From: Janibacter anophelis NBRC 107843
Lineage (GTDB): Bacteria > Actinomycetota > Actinomycetes > Actinomycetales > Dermatophilaceae
Direction of reading: 5' to 3'
Length of the DNA: 32,751 bases
Assembly: GCF_001570945.1 (NCBI RefSeq)
Contig: NZ_BCSQ01000044.1
Span: 1-32,751, forward strand
Positions within the stretch are counted from its first letter, which is position 1, and each line of letters starts with the position of its first letter. The notes beneath the pieces were generated by a model. The model worked only from the letters and a program-made list of their open reading frames with translations, was not told the origin of the DNA and ran no database searches. The position numbers were made by a program, and so were the translations under genes. Positions 7,853 through 14,815 of the stretch are shown here, in pieces.

Positions 7853-8433
7853 GCGCACTCTCCGGGATGTCGGTCGCGGACCGCTACCGGTCCGCGGCGG
7901 ACACCTTCGCCGACCGGGTGCGGGGCACCGACGACTGGGACGCGCCGACGCCGGTCGCGCAGTGGCGGGCCCGGGACGTCGTCGGCCACCTGACGACGTG
8001 GCTGCCGGCCCTGCTGGCCGCCGGGTCGCCGGTCCGGCTCGAGCCCGGACCGTCGGCCGAGGACGACCCGGTCGGCGCGTGGACCTCGGTCGACGAGCAG
8101 CTGCGCCGCCTCCTCGACGACCCGGCGAGCGAGGAGATCGTCTTCGCCCACGAGCACATCGGACGGCTGCCACTGCCGCGGATGATCGACCAGTTCTTCA
8201 CCAGCGACGTCGTCTTCCACACCTGGGACCTCGCCCGGGCCACGGGTCAGGACGACCGGCTCGACGAGCAGTTCATCGCCGATGCCCTCGACGGGATGCG
8301 GGCCATGGAGGAGACGATCCGCGGATCGGGCCAGTTCGGCGAGCAGCAGCCGGTGCCGGAGGGCGCGACGGTGCAGGAGGAGTTCCTGGCCTTCATCGGG
8401 CGCGACCCGAGGTGGGCGCCGCCCGGCCGGTGA
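7849..8433 (+). CDS. TIGR03086-type DinB / maleylpyruvate isomerase-like metal-binding protein
   Basis: The 194-residue protein has the pattern of the mycothiol-dependent maleylpyruvate isomerase N-terminal (DinB-like four-helix) family. It has an N-terminal helix ADRYRSAADTFADRVRG, the WRARDVVGHLTTWL metal-ligand region and the second ligand motif SDVVFHTWDLARATG. Members use divalent metal and mycothiol for thiol-dependent isomerisation or transfer reactions, but this protein's substrate cannot be told. GTG 7849 overlaps the TGA of the SRPBCC gene (GTGA), so it is the third gene of the ArsR-controlled operon. It ends 5 bp before a large inverted repeat and about 100 bp before a strong terminator. 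Confidence 0.82.
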   Translation: MSALSGMSVADRYRSAADTFADRVRGTDDWDAPTPVAQWRARDVVGHLTTWLPALLAAGSPVRLEPGPSAEDDPVGAWTSVDEQLRRLLDDPASEEIVFAHEHIGRLPLPRMIDQFFTSDVVFHTWDLARATGQDDRLDEQFIADALDGMRAMEETIRGSGQFGEQQPVPEGATVQEEFLAFIGRDPRWAPPGR

Positions 8434-8437
8434 TCCG

Positions 8438-8523
8438 ACGAACTACTGCCGGCACCACCTGGTATCGCCAGCCGTGGCTCGACCTACGGCCGACGATACG
8501 AAGTGCAGCCGGCAGTAGTTCGT
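8438..8523. repeat. 86-bp element with 30-bp imperfect terminal inverted repeats
   Basis: The arms 8438-8467 and 8494-8523 pair over 26 of 30 positions, with the outer 16 bp perfect (acgaactactgccggc and its complement) and an inner 6-bp match (gtatcg/cgatac). Within the 26-nt loop, GCCGT/ACGGC (8471-8475 and 8486-8490) can form a further small stem. It carries no coding sequence and looks like a MITE-sized mobile remnant or a long structured 3' RNA. Confidence 0.8.
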
Positions 8524-8536
8524 ATCCGGCGGGCAT

Positions 8537-8580
8537 GACGAAGGGGAGGTGGCCAGTGATCTGGCCACCTCCCCTTCGTC
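8537..8580. terminator. Bidirectional terminator, 20-bp perfect stem with TGAT loop
   Basis: The arms 8537-8556 and 8561-8580 are perfectly complementary with a four-base loop. It lies between the convergent ends of the TIGR03086-like gene (+) and clpC (-). No T-tract follows on either side, as is common in high-GC actinobacteria. The base of each arm contains the CGAAGGGG motif that recurs through the window. Confidence 0.85.
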
Positions 8581-8623
8581 CCCTCGAGGCGCTCGCTGCG
8601 CGAACTCCCCGGGAGCGGAGCAA

Positions 8624-11143
8624 TCAGTCCGCGGAGCCGTCGCCCGCCTCGACGAGCGGGATGTCGAGCTCGCCGACCTTGGGCGCGCCGTGGAAGGTGA
8701 AGACCGCTTCCTTGCCCTCGCCCTCGACGTCGACCGCCACGATCTCGCCGGCCGTGAGCTCGCCGAAGAGGATCTTCTCCGAGAGCACGTCCTCGATCTC
8801 GCGCTGGATGGTCCGCTTGAGCGGACGCGCGCCGAGCACCGGGTCGTAGCCGCGCTTGGCGAGCAGCTCCTTGGCCGCGGGCGTGAGCTCGATGCCCATG
8901 TCCTTGTCCTTGAGCCGCTTGTCGAGCTTGGCGACCTCCAGGTCGACGATCTGCACGATCTCCTCCGGGCTCAGCTGCGGGAAGACGATCGTGTCGTCCA
9001 CGCGGTTGAGGAACTCCGGGCGGAAGTGGTTCTTCAGCTCGTCGGTGACCTTGGCCTTCATGCGCTCGTAGTCCGTGCGCTGGTCGGTGCCGGAGGTGAA
9101 GCCCATCGCGCCCTTGGAGATGTCCCGGGTGCCGAGGTTGGTCGTCATGATGATGACCGTGTTCTTGAAGTCGACCATCCGACCCTGCGAGTCGGTGAGG
9201 CGGCCGTCCTCGAGCACCTGCAGCAGCGAGTTGAAGATCTCCGGGTGGGCCTTCTCGACCTCGTCGAAGAGGACCACGGAGAAGGGCTTGCGGCGGACCT
9301 TTTCCGTCAGCTGGCCACCCTCGTCGTAGCCGACGTAGCCGGGGGGCGAGCCGAAGAGACGGCTGACCGTGTGCTTCTCCGAGTACTCCGACATGTCGAG
9401 CGTGATGAGGCTGTCCTCGTCGCCGAAGAGGAACTCCGACAGCGCCTTGGCCAGCTCGGTCTTACCCACACCGGTCGGGCCGGCGAAGATGAACGAGCCG
9501 CCGGGGCGACGCGGGTCCTTCAGGCCGGCGCGGGTGCGACGGATGGCCTGCGAGAGCGCCTTGATCGCGTCGTCGTTGCCGACGACCCGCTTGTGCAGCT
9601 CCTGCTCCATGTTGAGCAGACGCGTCGACTCCTCCTCGGAGAGCTTGAAGACGGGGATGCCGGTCGAGGCGGCGAGCACCTCGGCGATCAGCTCCTCGTC
9701 GACCTCGGCGACGACGTCCATGTCGCCGGCCTTCCACTCGGCCTCGCGCTTGGCCTTCTCGTTGAGCAGGTTCTTCTCGTCGTCGCGCAGACCGGCGGCC
9801 TTCTCGAAGTCCTGGCCGTCGATGGCCGACTCCTTCTCGAGGCGCACCTTGGCGATCTTGTCGTCGAACTCCTTCAGCTCCGGCGGAGCCGTCATCCGGC
9901 GGATGCGCAGGCGCGCGCCCGCCTCGTCGATGAGGTCGATCGCCTTGTCCGGGAGGAAGCGGTCGTTGATGTAGCGGTCGGCCATCGTGACCGCCGCGAC
10001 GATCGCCGGGTCGGTGATGGTCACCTTGTGGTGGGCCTCGTAGCGGTCGCGCAGCCCCTTGAGCATCTCGATGGCGTGCGGCAGCGACGGCTCGGCGACC
10101 TGGATCGGCTGGAAGCGACGCTCCAGCGCCGAATCCTTCTCGATGTGCTTGCGGTACTCGTCGAGCGTCGTGGCACCGATGGTCTGCAGCTCACCGCGGG
10201 CGAGCATCGGCTTGAGGATGCTCGCGGCGTCGATGGCGCCCTCGGCGGCACCCGCACCGACGAGCGTGTGGATCTCGTCGATGAAGAGGATGATGTCGCC
10301 GCGCGTCTTGATCTCCTTGAGCACCTTCTTCAGGCGCTCCTCGAAGTCACCGCGGTAGCGGCTGCCAGCGACGAGCGAGCCGAGGTCGAGCGTGTAGAGC
10401 TGCTTGTCCTTGAGCGGCTCGGGCACGTTGTCGTCGACGATGTCCTGGGCGAGGCCCTCGACGACGGCCGACTTGCCGACCCCGGGCTCACCGATGAGGA
10501 CCGGGTTGTTCTTCGTGCGGCGCGAGAGCACCTGCATGACGCGCTCGATCTCCTGCTGGCGACCGATGACCGGGTCGAGCTGGCCCTCACGGGCGGCCTG
10601 GGTCAGGTTGCGACCGAACTGGTCGAGCACGAGGGAGCCGGCGGGCTGCCCCTCGGCGGGGCCCGCACCGGCACCGACGCCGGCGGCCTGCCCCTCCTTG
10701 CCGCCCTGGTAGCCGGAGATCAGCTGGATGACGGTCTGGCGCACCCGACCGAGGTCCGCGCCGAGCTTGACGAGGACCTGGGTGGCCACGCCCTCGCCCT
10801 CACGGATCAGGCCGAGCAGGATGTGCTCGGTGCCGATGTAGTTGTGGCCGAGCTGCAGGGCCTCACGCAGGGAGAGCTCGAGGACCTTCTTCGCGCGCGG
10901 GGTGAAGGGGATGTGCCCCGACGGCGCCTGCTGGCCGGGACCGATGATGTCCTGGACCTGCTCACGGACGGCGTCGAGGGAGACGCCGAGCGACTCGAGG
11001 GCCTTGCTGGCCACCCCTTCGCCCTCGTGGATCAGGCCGAGCAGGATGTGCTCGGTGCCGATGTAGTTGTGGTTGAGGAGGCGCGCCTCCTCCTGGGCGA
11101 GGACGACGACCCGGCGGGCCCGGTCGGTGAACCGTTCGAACAT
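8624..11143 (-). CDS. clpC: ATP-dependent Clp protease ATP-binding subunit ClpC
   Basis: ClpC is the AAA+ unfoldase that feeds substrates to ClpP; in actinobacteria it is the main and usually essential Clp unfoldase. The 839-residue product has two N-terminal Clp repeat motifs (each with [13 protein letters not shown]), and D1 with Walker [16 protein letters not shown] and Walker [20 protein letters not shown]-containing coiled middle domain follows, then D2 with [15 protein letters not shown] and a C-terminal region including [19 protein letters not shown]. Length and order match ClpC1 of mycobacteria. A Gly/Ala/Gln-rich linker separates the N domain from D1. ATG 11143 is preceded by an AAGGGGA ribosome site. 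It is monocistronic in appearance, closed by the terminator downstream. Confidence 0.97.
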   Translation of the reverse strand: MFERFTDRARRVVVLAQEEARLLNHNYIGTEHILLGLIHEGEGVASKALESLGVSLDAVREQVQDIIGPGQQAPSGHIPFTPRAKKVLELSLREALQLGHNYIGTEHILLGLIREGEGVATQVLVKLGADLGRVRQTVIQLISGYQGGKEGQAAGVGAGAGPAEGQPAGSLVLDQFGRNLTQAAREGQLDPVIGRQQEIERVMQVLSRRTKNNPVLIGEPGVGKSAVVEGLAQDIVDDNVPEPLKDKQLYTLDLGSLVAGSRYRGDFEERLKKVLKEIKTRGDIILFIDEIHTLVGAGAAEGAIDAASILKPMLARGELQTIGATTLDEYRKHIEKDSALERRFQPIQVAEPSLPHAIEMLKGLRDRYEAHHKVTITDPAIVAAVTMADRYINDRFLPDKAIDLIDEAGARLRIRRMTAPPELKEFDDKIAKVRLEKESAIDGQDFEKAAGLRDDEKNLLNEKAKREAEWKAGDMDVVAEVDEELIAEVLAASTGIPVFKLSEEESTRLLNMEQELHKRVVGNDDAIKALSQAIRRTRAGLKDPRRPGGSFIFAGPTGVGKTELAKALSEFLFGDEDSLITLDMSEYSEKHTVSRLFGSPPGYVGYDEGGQLTEKVRRKPFSVVLFDEVEKAHPEIFNSLLQVLEDGRLTDSQGRMVDFKNTVIIMTTNLGTRDISKGAMGFTSGTDQRTDYERMKAKVTDELKNHFRPEFLNRVDDTIVFPQLSPEEIVQIVDLEVAKLDKRLKDKDMGIELTPAAKELLAKRGYDPVLGARPLKRTIQREIEDVLSEKILFGELTAGEIVAVDVEGEGKEAVFTFHGAPKVGELDIPLVEAGDGSAD

Positions 11144-11177
11144 GGGATCTTCCCCTTCACGTGGTGCTCAGACCTCG

Positions 11178-11183
11178 ATGCTA
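11178..11183 (-). promoter_or_regulatory. Candidate -10 element of clpC
   Basis: On the minus strand TAGCAT lies 35 bases upstream of the clpC ATG, leaving a leader of about 27 bases that carries the ribosome site. No good -35 hexamer is seen, which is common for activated promoters. Confidence 0.35.
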
Positions 11184-11278
11184 ACCGTGCCCGCCCCCAG
11201 AGCCGGGGGGCGAGCCTCTCACGGGTCACAACGCCGGTACCCCCGACCCTGTTCCATGAGGCGAAGGGGGTCACCCCC

Positions 11279-11296
11279 TGTTCGCTCTCAGCGGAC
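11279..11296. promoter_or_regulatory. Possible ClgR-like box upstream of clpC
   Basis: The sequence tgttcgctctcagcggac keeps the GTTCGC-N5-GCG core that I recall for ClgR, the actinobacterial activator of clp genes, with two mismatches to the longer consensus. It lies about 140 bases upstream of the clpC start, farther than usual for an activator, so this is tentative. Confidence 0.3.
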
Positions 11297-11355
11297 GGAT
11301 ACGAGCGATCTCGTTGATCGAGGTGCGCAGGCCGTCCGCGGCCGAAGCCTCGAGA

Positions 11356-11661
11356 TCAGGGCGCGGGGACGTCGATGACGACGTCGAATCCGAGCAGCTC
11401 GGCGCCGGTCGCCACCGGCTTCTTGCCCTCCCCGGCGTGGGCCGCGCGGGCGTCACCGTCACGCCACGCGGCGAAGGACTCCTCGTCGGCCCACCGGGTG
11501 ACGACGAAGTAGCGGTCGCCCCCTTCGGTCGGGCGCAGCACTTGGAATCCCTCGAACCCGGGCGCACTGTCGACCGTGCCCTGGCGAGCGGCGAAGCGAC
11601 GCTCGAGCTCCTCACGACCCTGCTCGGGGACGCTGATGGCGTTGATCTTCACGATGCTCAT
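11356..11661 (-). CDS. mhuD: Heme-degrading monooxygenase of the MhuD/IsdG type
   Basis: The 101-residue antibiotic-biosynthesis-monooxygenase-fold protein closely follows mycobacterial MhuD (Rv3592), which opens heme to mycobilin and releases iron without carbon monoxide. The residues known for MhuD are present at the same numbers: Asn7 (VKINAI), Trp66 (FAAW) and the heme ligand His75 (ARAAHAG). Further matches are RFAARQGTVDSAPGFEGFQ, RYFVVTRW and PVATGAELL. ATG 11661 overlaps the stop of the upstream DUF4328 gene (ATGA), and a -10-like hexamer sits six bases before the ATG. As in M. tuberculosis, it lies near clpC. Longer frames upstream of this ATG are shadows of the DUF4328 gene. Confidence 0.9.
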   Translation of the reverse strand: MSIVKINAISVPEQGREELERRFAARQGTVDSAPGFEGFQVLRPTEGGDRYFVVTRWADEESFAAWRDGDARAAHAGEGKKPVATGAELLGFDVVIDVPAP

Positions 11662-12299
11662 GTCCTGACCGTAGTCGCAGCCCTCGCAGCAGCGGTCATG
11701 GACCGCACGATCACGATCCACAGCACGCCGGTGACGACCGTCAGCACGGCCAGGACGGCCATCGAGATGACCCACGGGGACAGGTCGTAGGGCGATGAGG
11801 ACAGCACCACGCCCTCCACGAGGGCGAGCACGGAGAGGCTGATCCACCCGGCCCACCACCACGGAAGCATTCGCGATCGAAGACCCACGGCAGCTGCTCC
11901 GTCGCGCACCACCTGGTAGGGAAACCAGAGATTCACGATGGGCGCGATCCAGCCAAGGGGACCCCAGTAGGCCGCGCGCTCGTGCCACGCCTCCCGGTTG
12001 ATCTCACGAGCGGCAACGACGAAGAGGTACAGCCACAGGCCGCCCAAGATCAGGGCCAGGAGCTGGACGAGCCCCAACACCCCGGCGAGCGCGTCGACGA
12101 GGAAGAAGGCGAACTCGGGGTCCACGCGCCCACCGGTCACGCTGCTCACCGCGACGGCCCCCACGATGGCGCGGGCCACGGCCAGCACCATCCACGTCGC
12201 CGCGACGATCTGCGTCGTGATCGCCAGACCGACGGGCGCCGGTTGTGGGGCCGCCGACGAGTGAGGGTGGACGGCTGCGGGACCCAGGTGTGTCGTCAT
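11658..12299 (-). CDS. DUF4328 multi-pass membrane protein
   Basis: The 213-residue protein begins with a Pro/Ala/His-rich cytoplasmic stretch (about 1-24). It then has four or more hydrophobic segments: around AITTQIVAATWMVLAVARAI, LAGVLGLVQLLALILGGLWL, a WGPLGWIAPIVNLWFPYQVV segment typical of DUF4328, WWAGWISLSVLALVEGVVL, and ISMAVLAVLTVVTGVLWIVIV. Function is unknown. It overlaps mhuD by four bases, so the two are probably co-translated, which suggests but does not prove a link with heme or iron. ATG 12299 has a leaderless-type promoter directly upstream. It is divergent from the flavin reductase-like gene. Confidence 0.82.
   Translation of the reverse strand: MTTHLGPAAVHPHSSAAPQPAPVGLAITTQIVAATWMVLAVARAIVGAVAVSSVTGGRVDPEFAFFLVDALAGVLGLVQLLALILGGLWLYLFVVAAREINREAWHERAAYWGPLGWIAPIVNLWFPYQVVRDGAAAVGLRSRMLPWWWAGWISLSVLALVEGVVLSSSPYDLSPWVISMAVLAVLTVVTGVLWIVIVRSMTAAARAATTVRT
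11662..11673 (-). promoter_or_regulatory. Possible internal leaderless promoter of mhuD
   Basis: TACGGT (minus strand, 11668-11673) is followed by six bases and the mhuD ATG. It lies within the 3' end of the DUF4328 gene and could allow mhuD to be expressed on its own. Confidence 0.4.
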
Positions 12300-12312
12300 G
12301 TCCCCGACGCTA
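12300..12312 (-). promoter_or_regulatory. Probable leaderless promoter of the DUF4328-mhuD pair
   Basis: TAGCGT (minus strand, 12307-12312), seven bases, then ATG at 12299. The same hexamer, followed by the same CGGGG, is found before the DUF2520 gene at 28327-28332. Confidence 0.45.
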
Positions 12313-12374
12313 GGGAGCCGTCGCTCCTGCCGCAGCGGAGTGCCGCGCCACCTGTGGACAACGCGCGGCGTGCC

Positions 12375-12387
12375 TACGCTGGCGCAC
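12375..12387 (+). promoter_or_regulatory. Probable leaderless promoter of the flavin reductase-like gene
   Basis: TACGCT (12375-12380), seven bases, ATG 12388. The 88-bp divergent region thus holds two back-to-back promoters of the same layout. Confidence 0.45.
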
Positions 12388-12975
12388 ATGCGCACCGTCT
12401 TCGACGTGAAGGACCCCGACACCAACGCCTATGCGCTGCTCACCTCCGTGGTCGTGCCCCGCCCGATCGCGTGGATCACGAGTCTCGGGTCGGACGGCGT
12501 CGGCAACCTCGCCCCGCACTCCTTCTTCAACGTCGCCTGCGCCCGGCCGCCGATCGTCAGCTTCGCGTCCGTCGGCCGCAAGGACACCCTGCGCAACGTG
12601 CTGGCCACCGGGCACTTCGTCGTCAACCTCGTGAGCGCGGACCTCGCCGAGCTCGCCAACGCGAGCAGCGCCCCCTTCGACCCGGACGTCGACGAGGCCG
12701 AGACGCTCGGGCTCCACCTCGAGCCGAGCGCCCTCGTCCCCGTGCCGCGCGTCGCGGACTCGCCCGCCTCCACCGAGTGCCGGCTGCACTCGAGCATCAA
12801 GCTCGGCAACTCCCACCTCGTGCTCGGCGACGTCCTCGCGATCACCGTCGCGGACGAGGCCCTCGTCGACGGCCACCCGAGCATGGAGGCGCTGCGCCCG
12901 ATGTCGCGCCTGGGCCGGGACGAGTGGGGGCTGCCGCCCGAGGTCGTGCACCTGACGCGGCCCGAGCGGGCCTGA
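12388..12975 (+). CDS. Flavin reductase-like (FMN-binding split-barrel) protein
   Basis: The 195-residue protein is of the flavin reductase-like / DIM6-NTAB family, which binds FMN and serves as flavin reductase or as a small flavoprotein oxidoreductase. The N-terminal signature is TSVVVPRPIAWITSLGSDG, followed by NLAPHSFFNVACARPPIVSFA and the core HFVVNLVSADLAE. A mid-region LHSSIKLGNSHLVLGDVLAI is also typical. ATG 12388 is chosen because the longer frame from 12298 runs through the divergent promoter region. The partner and substrate are unknown. It ends one base before the convergent nei gene, with no terminator between them. Confidence 0.87.
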   Translation: MRTVFDVKDPDTNAYALLTSVVVPRPIAWITSLGSDGVGNLAPHSFFNVACARPPIVSFASVGRKDTLRNVLATGHFVVNLVSADLAELANASSAPFDPDVDEAETLGLHLEPSALVPVPRVADSPASTECRLHSSIKLGNSHLVLGDVLAITVADEALVDGHPSMEALRPMSRLGRDEWGLPPEVVHLTRPERA

Positions 12976-12976
12976 C

Positions 12977-13801
12977 TCAGCTGCGTCGCTGGCAGTTCCC
13001 GCACCAGTAGAGCGTCCGCCCGGCCACGTCCTTGGCGCGCACCGTGGACCCGCACACGACGCACGCCTCGCCGGTGCGCTTGTAGACGAAGCTCGTCCGC
13101 TCGTCGAGGTGCACGTCCTCCCCCTTCGCCAGGGCGGACTCGACCTGCTCGACCTGCTCGTCGACGGTGACGATGCGACTCGTCGCGACGCCGAGCGGCA
13201 GCAGACGGCGCAGGTCGGTCCAGATGAGGTCCCACGACGCGCGCTTGAGGCGCTCACCCGGTGTCGCCGGGTTGATCCGGTGGCGGAAGAGGACCTCGCA
13301 GCGGTAGACGTTGCCCACGCCGGCGAGCACGTCCTGCTCCATGAGCAGCGCCGCGATCGACTTGCGCGAGCGCCGGATGCGCTCCCACGCGGGCCCACCG
13401 TCGCTGTCGCGCAACGGATCCGGGCCGAGCTTGGCGTGGACCGCGTCCTCCTGCTCGGGCGTGATGACGGCGCACGTCATCGGGCCGCGCAGGTCGGCGA
13501 CGTGCGCCTCGGTCGCGATCCGGCAGCGCACCTGCCCGATGACCGGCCGCTCCCCCACGTACGCCGCGGCGTCGATGGTGAAGGTGCCGATGAGTCCCAG
13601 ATGCACGTGCAGGACGCGCTCGCCGGCGAACTCCACGAAGAGGTGCTTGCCGTGCGCCCGCGCCTCGATCAGCTCGTGGTCGGTGAGCAGCGCTGCGCCA
13701 GAGGCGAATCGGCCCTGCGGTGAGGACACCTCGACGACCTCTCCGGCGAAGGTGCCGTGGAGGTCGCGGGCGATGCGGTGGAGGGTGTGGCCTTCGGGCA
13801 T
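12977..13801 (-). CDS. nei: Endonuclease VIII-type DNA glycosylase/AP lyase (Nei1-like)
   Basis: This Fpg/Nei-family bifunctional glycosylase removes oxidised pyrimidines and nicks the abasic site. The 274-residue product starts MPEGHTLHR, giving the catalytic Pro2 and Glu3. It has the family segments SSPQGRFASGA, HGKHLFVEF and LHVHLGLIGTF, the helix-two-turn-helix IAALLMEQDVLAGVGNVY, and a C-terminal zinc finger (CVVC and WCGNC). It resembles Rv2464c (Nei1) of M. tuberculosis as I recall it. ATG 13801 is fixed by the need for Pro2. Its start lies 13 bases after the ku stop on the same strand, so ku and nei are probably one transcript. Confidence 0.93.
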   Translation of the reverse strand: MPEGHTLHRIARDLHGTFAGEVVEVSSPQGRFASGAALLTDHELIEARAHGKHLFVEFAGERVLHVHLGLIGTFTIDAAAYVGERPVIGQVRCRIATEAHVADLRGPMTCAVITPEQEDAVHAKLGPDPLRDSDGGPAWERIRRSRKSIAALLMEQDVLAGVGNVYRCEVLFRHRINPATPGERLKRASWDLIWTDLRRLLPLGVATSRIVTVDEQVEQVESALAKGEDVHLDERTSFVYKRTGEACVVCGSTVRAKDVAGRTLYWCGNCQRRS

Positions 13802-13814
13802 GACGAAGGGAGTC

Positions 13815-14783
13815 TCAGCTCGCCTTCTTCTTCGTGGCCTTCGCGGGAGCCTTCTTGGCGGGAGCCTTCTTGGCCGTCGACTTCTTCGCGGCGGTCTTCT
13901 TCGCCGCGGCCTTCGTGGCGGGGGCCTTCTTCGCCGCGGCCTTCTTCGTCGCAGTCTTCGCGGTGGACTTCTTCGCCGGGGCCTTCGTCGCCGGCTCGGA
14001 GCTCTCGCCGCGCGAGGCCTTGGCCTTCTCCACCGAGCGGGCGAGTGCGGCGAGCAGGTCGACGACCTCGCCCGACTCCTCCTCGTCGGACTCGACCTGC
14101 TGGACCTCGCCCCCTTCGAGCTTGGCGCGCACGAGCGCCTCGACGGCCTGCGCGTAGTCGTCCTCGTACTCGTCGGGGTCGTAGTCACCGGCGAGCTCGT
14201 CGATGAGCATCCGGGCCATCGACATCTCGCGCTCGCTGACCTCCTGGTCCTCGATCGTCGCGAAGTCGGCCGCCCGGATCTCGTCGGGCCACAGCATGGT
14301 CTGCATGACGATGACGCCGTCGCGCACCCGCAGCACGGCCATCGTCATCCGGGTGCGGATCGAGACGGTGACGACCGCCATGCGCCCCTGGACCTCGAGC
14401 GCCTCACGCAGCAGGACATAGGGCTTGGTCGCGGACTTGTCCGGCTCGAGGTAGTAGCTCTTGTCGAGGAGCATCGGGTCGATCTGCTCCTCGGGCACGA
14501 ACTTCTCGACGCTGATCTCCTTGCTGCTGCGCGTCGGGAGCTCGGACATGTCCTCGTCCGTCAGGACGATCATGTTGCCGTCCTCGGTCTCGTAGCCCTT
14601 GGCGATGTCGTCGTAGGCGACCTCTTCGCCGTCGATGGTGCAGAAGCGCTTGTAGCGGATCCGACCACCGTCGGTGCGGTGCACCTGGCGGAACTGGACG
14701 TCGTGGTTCTCGGTCGCGGAGTACAGCCTCACGGGCACGTTGACCAGGCCGAAGGAGACCGCGCCCTTCCAGATCGCTCGCAT
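13815..14783 (-). CDS. ku: Non-homologous end-joining protein Ku
   Basis: Bacterial Ku forms a homodimeric ring on DNA double-strand ends and recruits LigD. The 322-residue protein begins MRAIWKGAVSFGLVNVPVRLYSAT, continues with FRQVHRTDGGRIRYKRFC, and has the bridge-region residues PDEIRAADF typical of bacterial Ku. The last ~60 residues are a Lys/Ala/Pro/Thr-rich tail (repeats such as AKKSTAK, KKAPAK) of histone H1 character; such tails in actinobacterial Ku bind DNA and aid end joining. ATG 14783 has a strong AGGAGG ribosome site four bases away. The ligase and polymerase partners are encoded divergently 2 kb away. Confidence 0.95.
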   Translation of the reverse strand: MRAIWKGAVSFGLVNVPVRLYSATENHDVQFRQVHRTDGGRIRYKRFCTIDGEEVAYDDIAKGYETEDGNMIVLTDEDMSELPTRSSKEISVEKFVPEEQIDPMLLDKSYYLEPDKSATKPYVLLREALEVQGRMAVVTVSIRTRMTMAVLRVRDGVIVMQTMLWPDEIRAADFATIEDQEVSEREMSMARMLIDELAGDYDPDEYEDDYAQAVEALVRAKLEGGEVQQVESDEEESGEVVDLLAALARSVEKAKASRGESSEPATKAPAKKSTAKTATKKAAAKKAPATKAAAKKTAAKKSTAKKAPAKKAPAKATKKKAS

Positions 14784-14815
14784 GTGTCCTCCTGCCGGTG
14801 AGCGTCGCGTCCAGA

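Noticed and set aside
8549-11317. A 922-codon open frame opposite clpC
   Set aside because: It is the antisense shadow of clpC; the sequence is a repetitive Leu/Asp/Val/Arg pattern with no domain resemblance.
13815-14010. Tandem-like GCC/AAG repeats at the ku 3' end as a possible repeat element
   Set aside because: They encode the Lys/Ala/Pro tail typical of actinobacterial Ku and are in frame, so this is low-complexity coding sequence.
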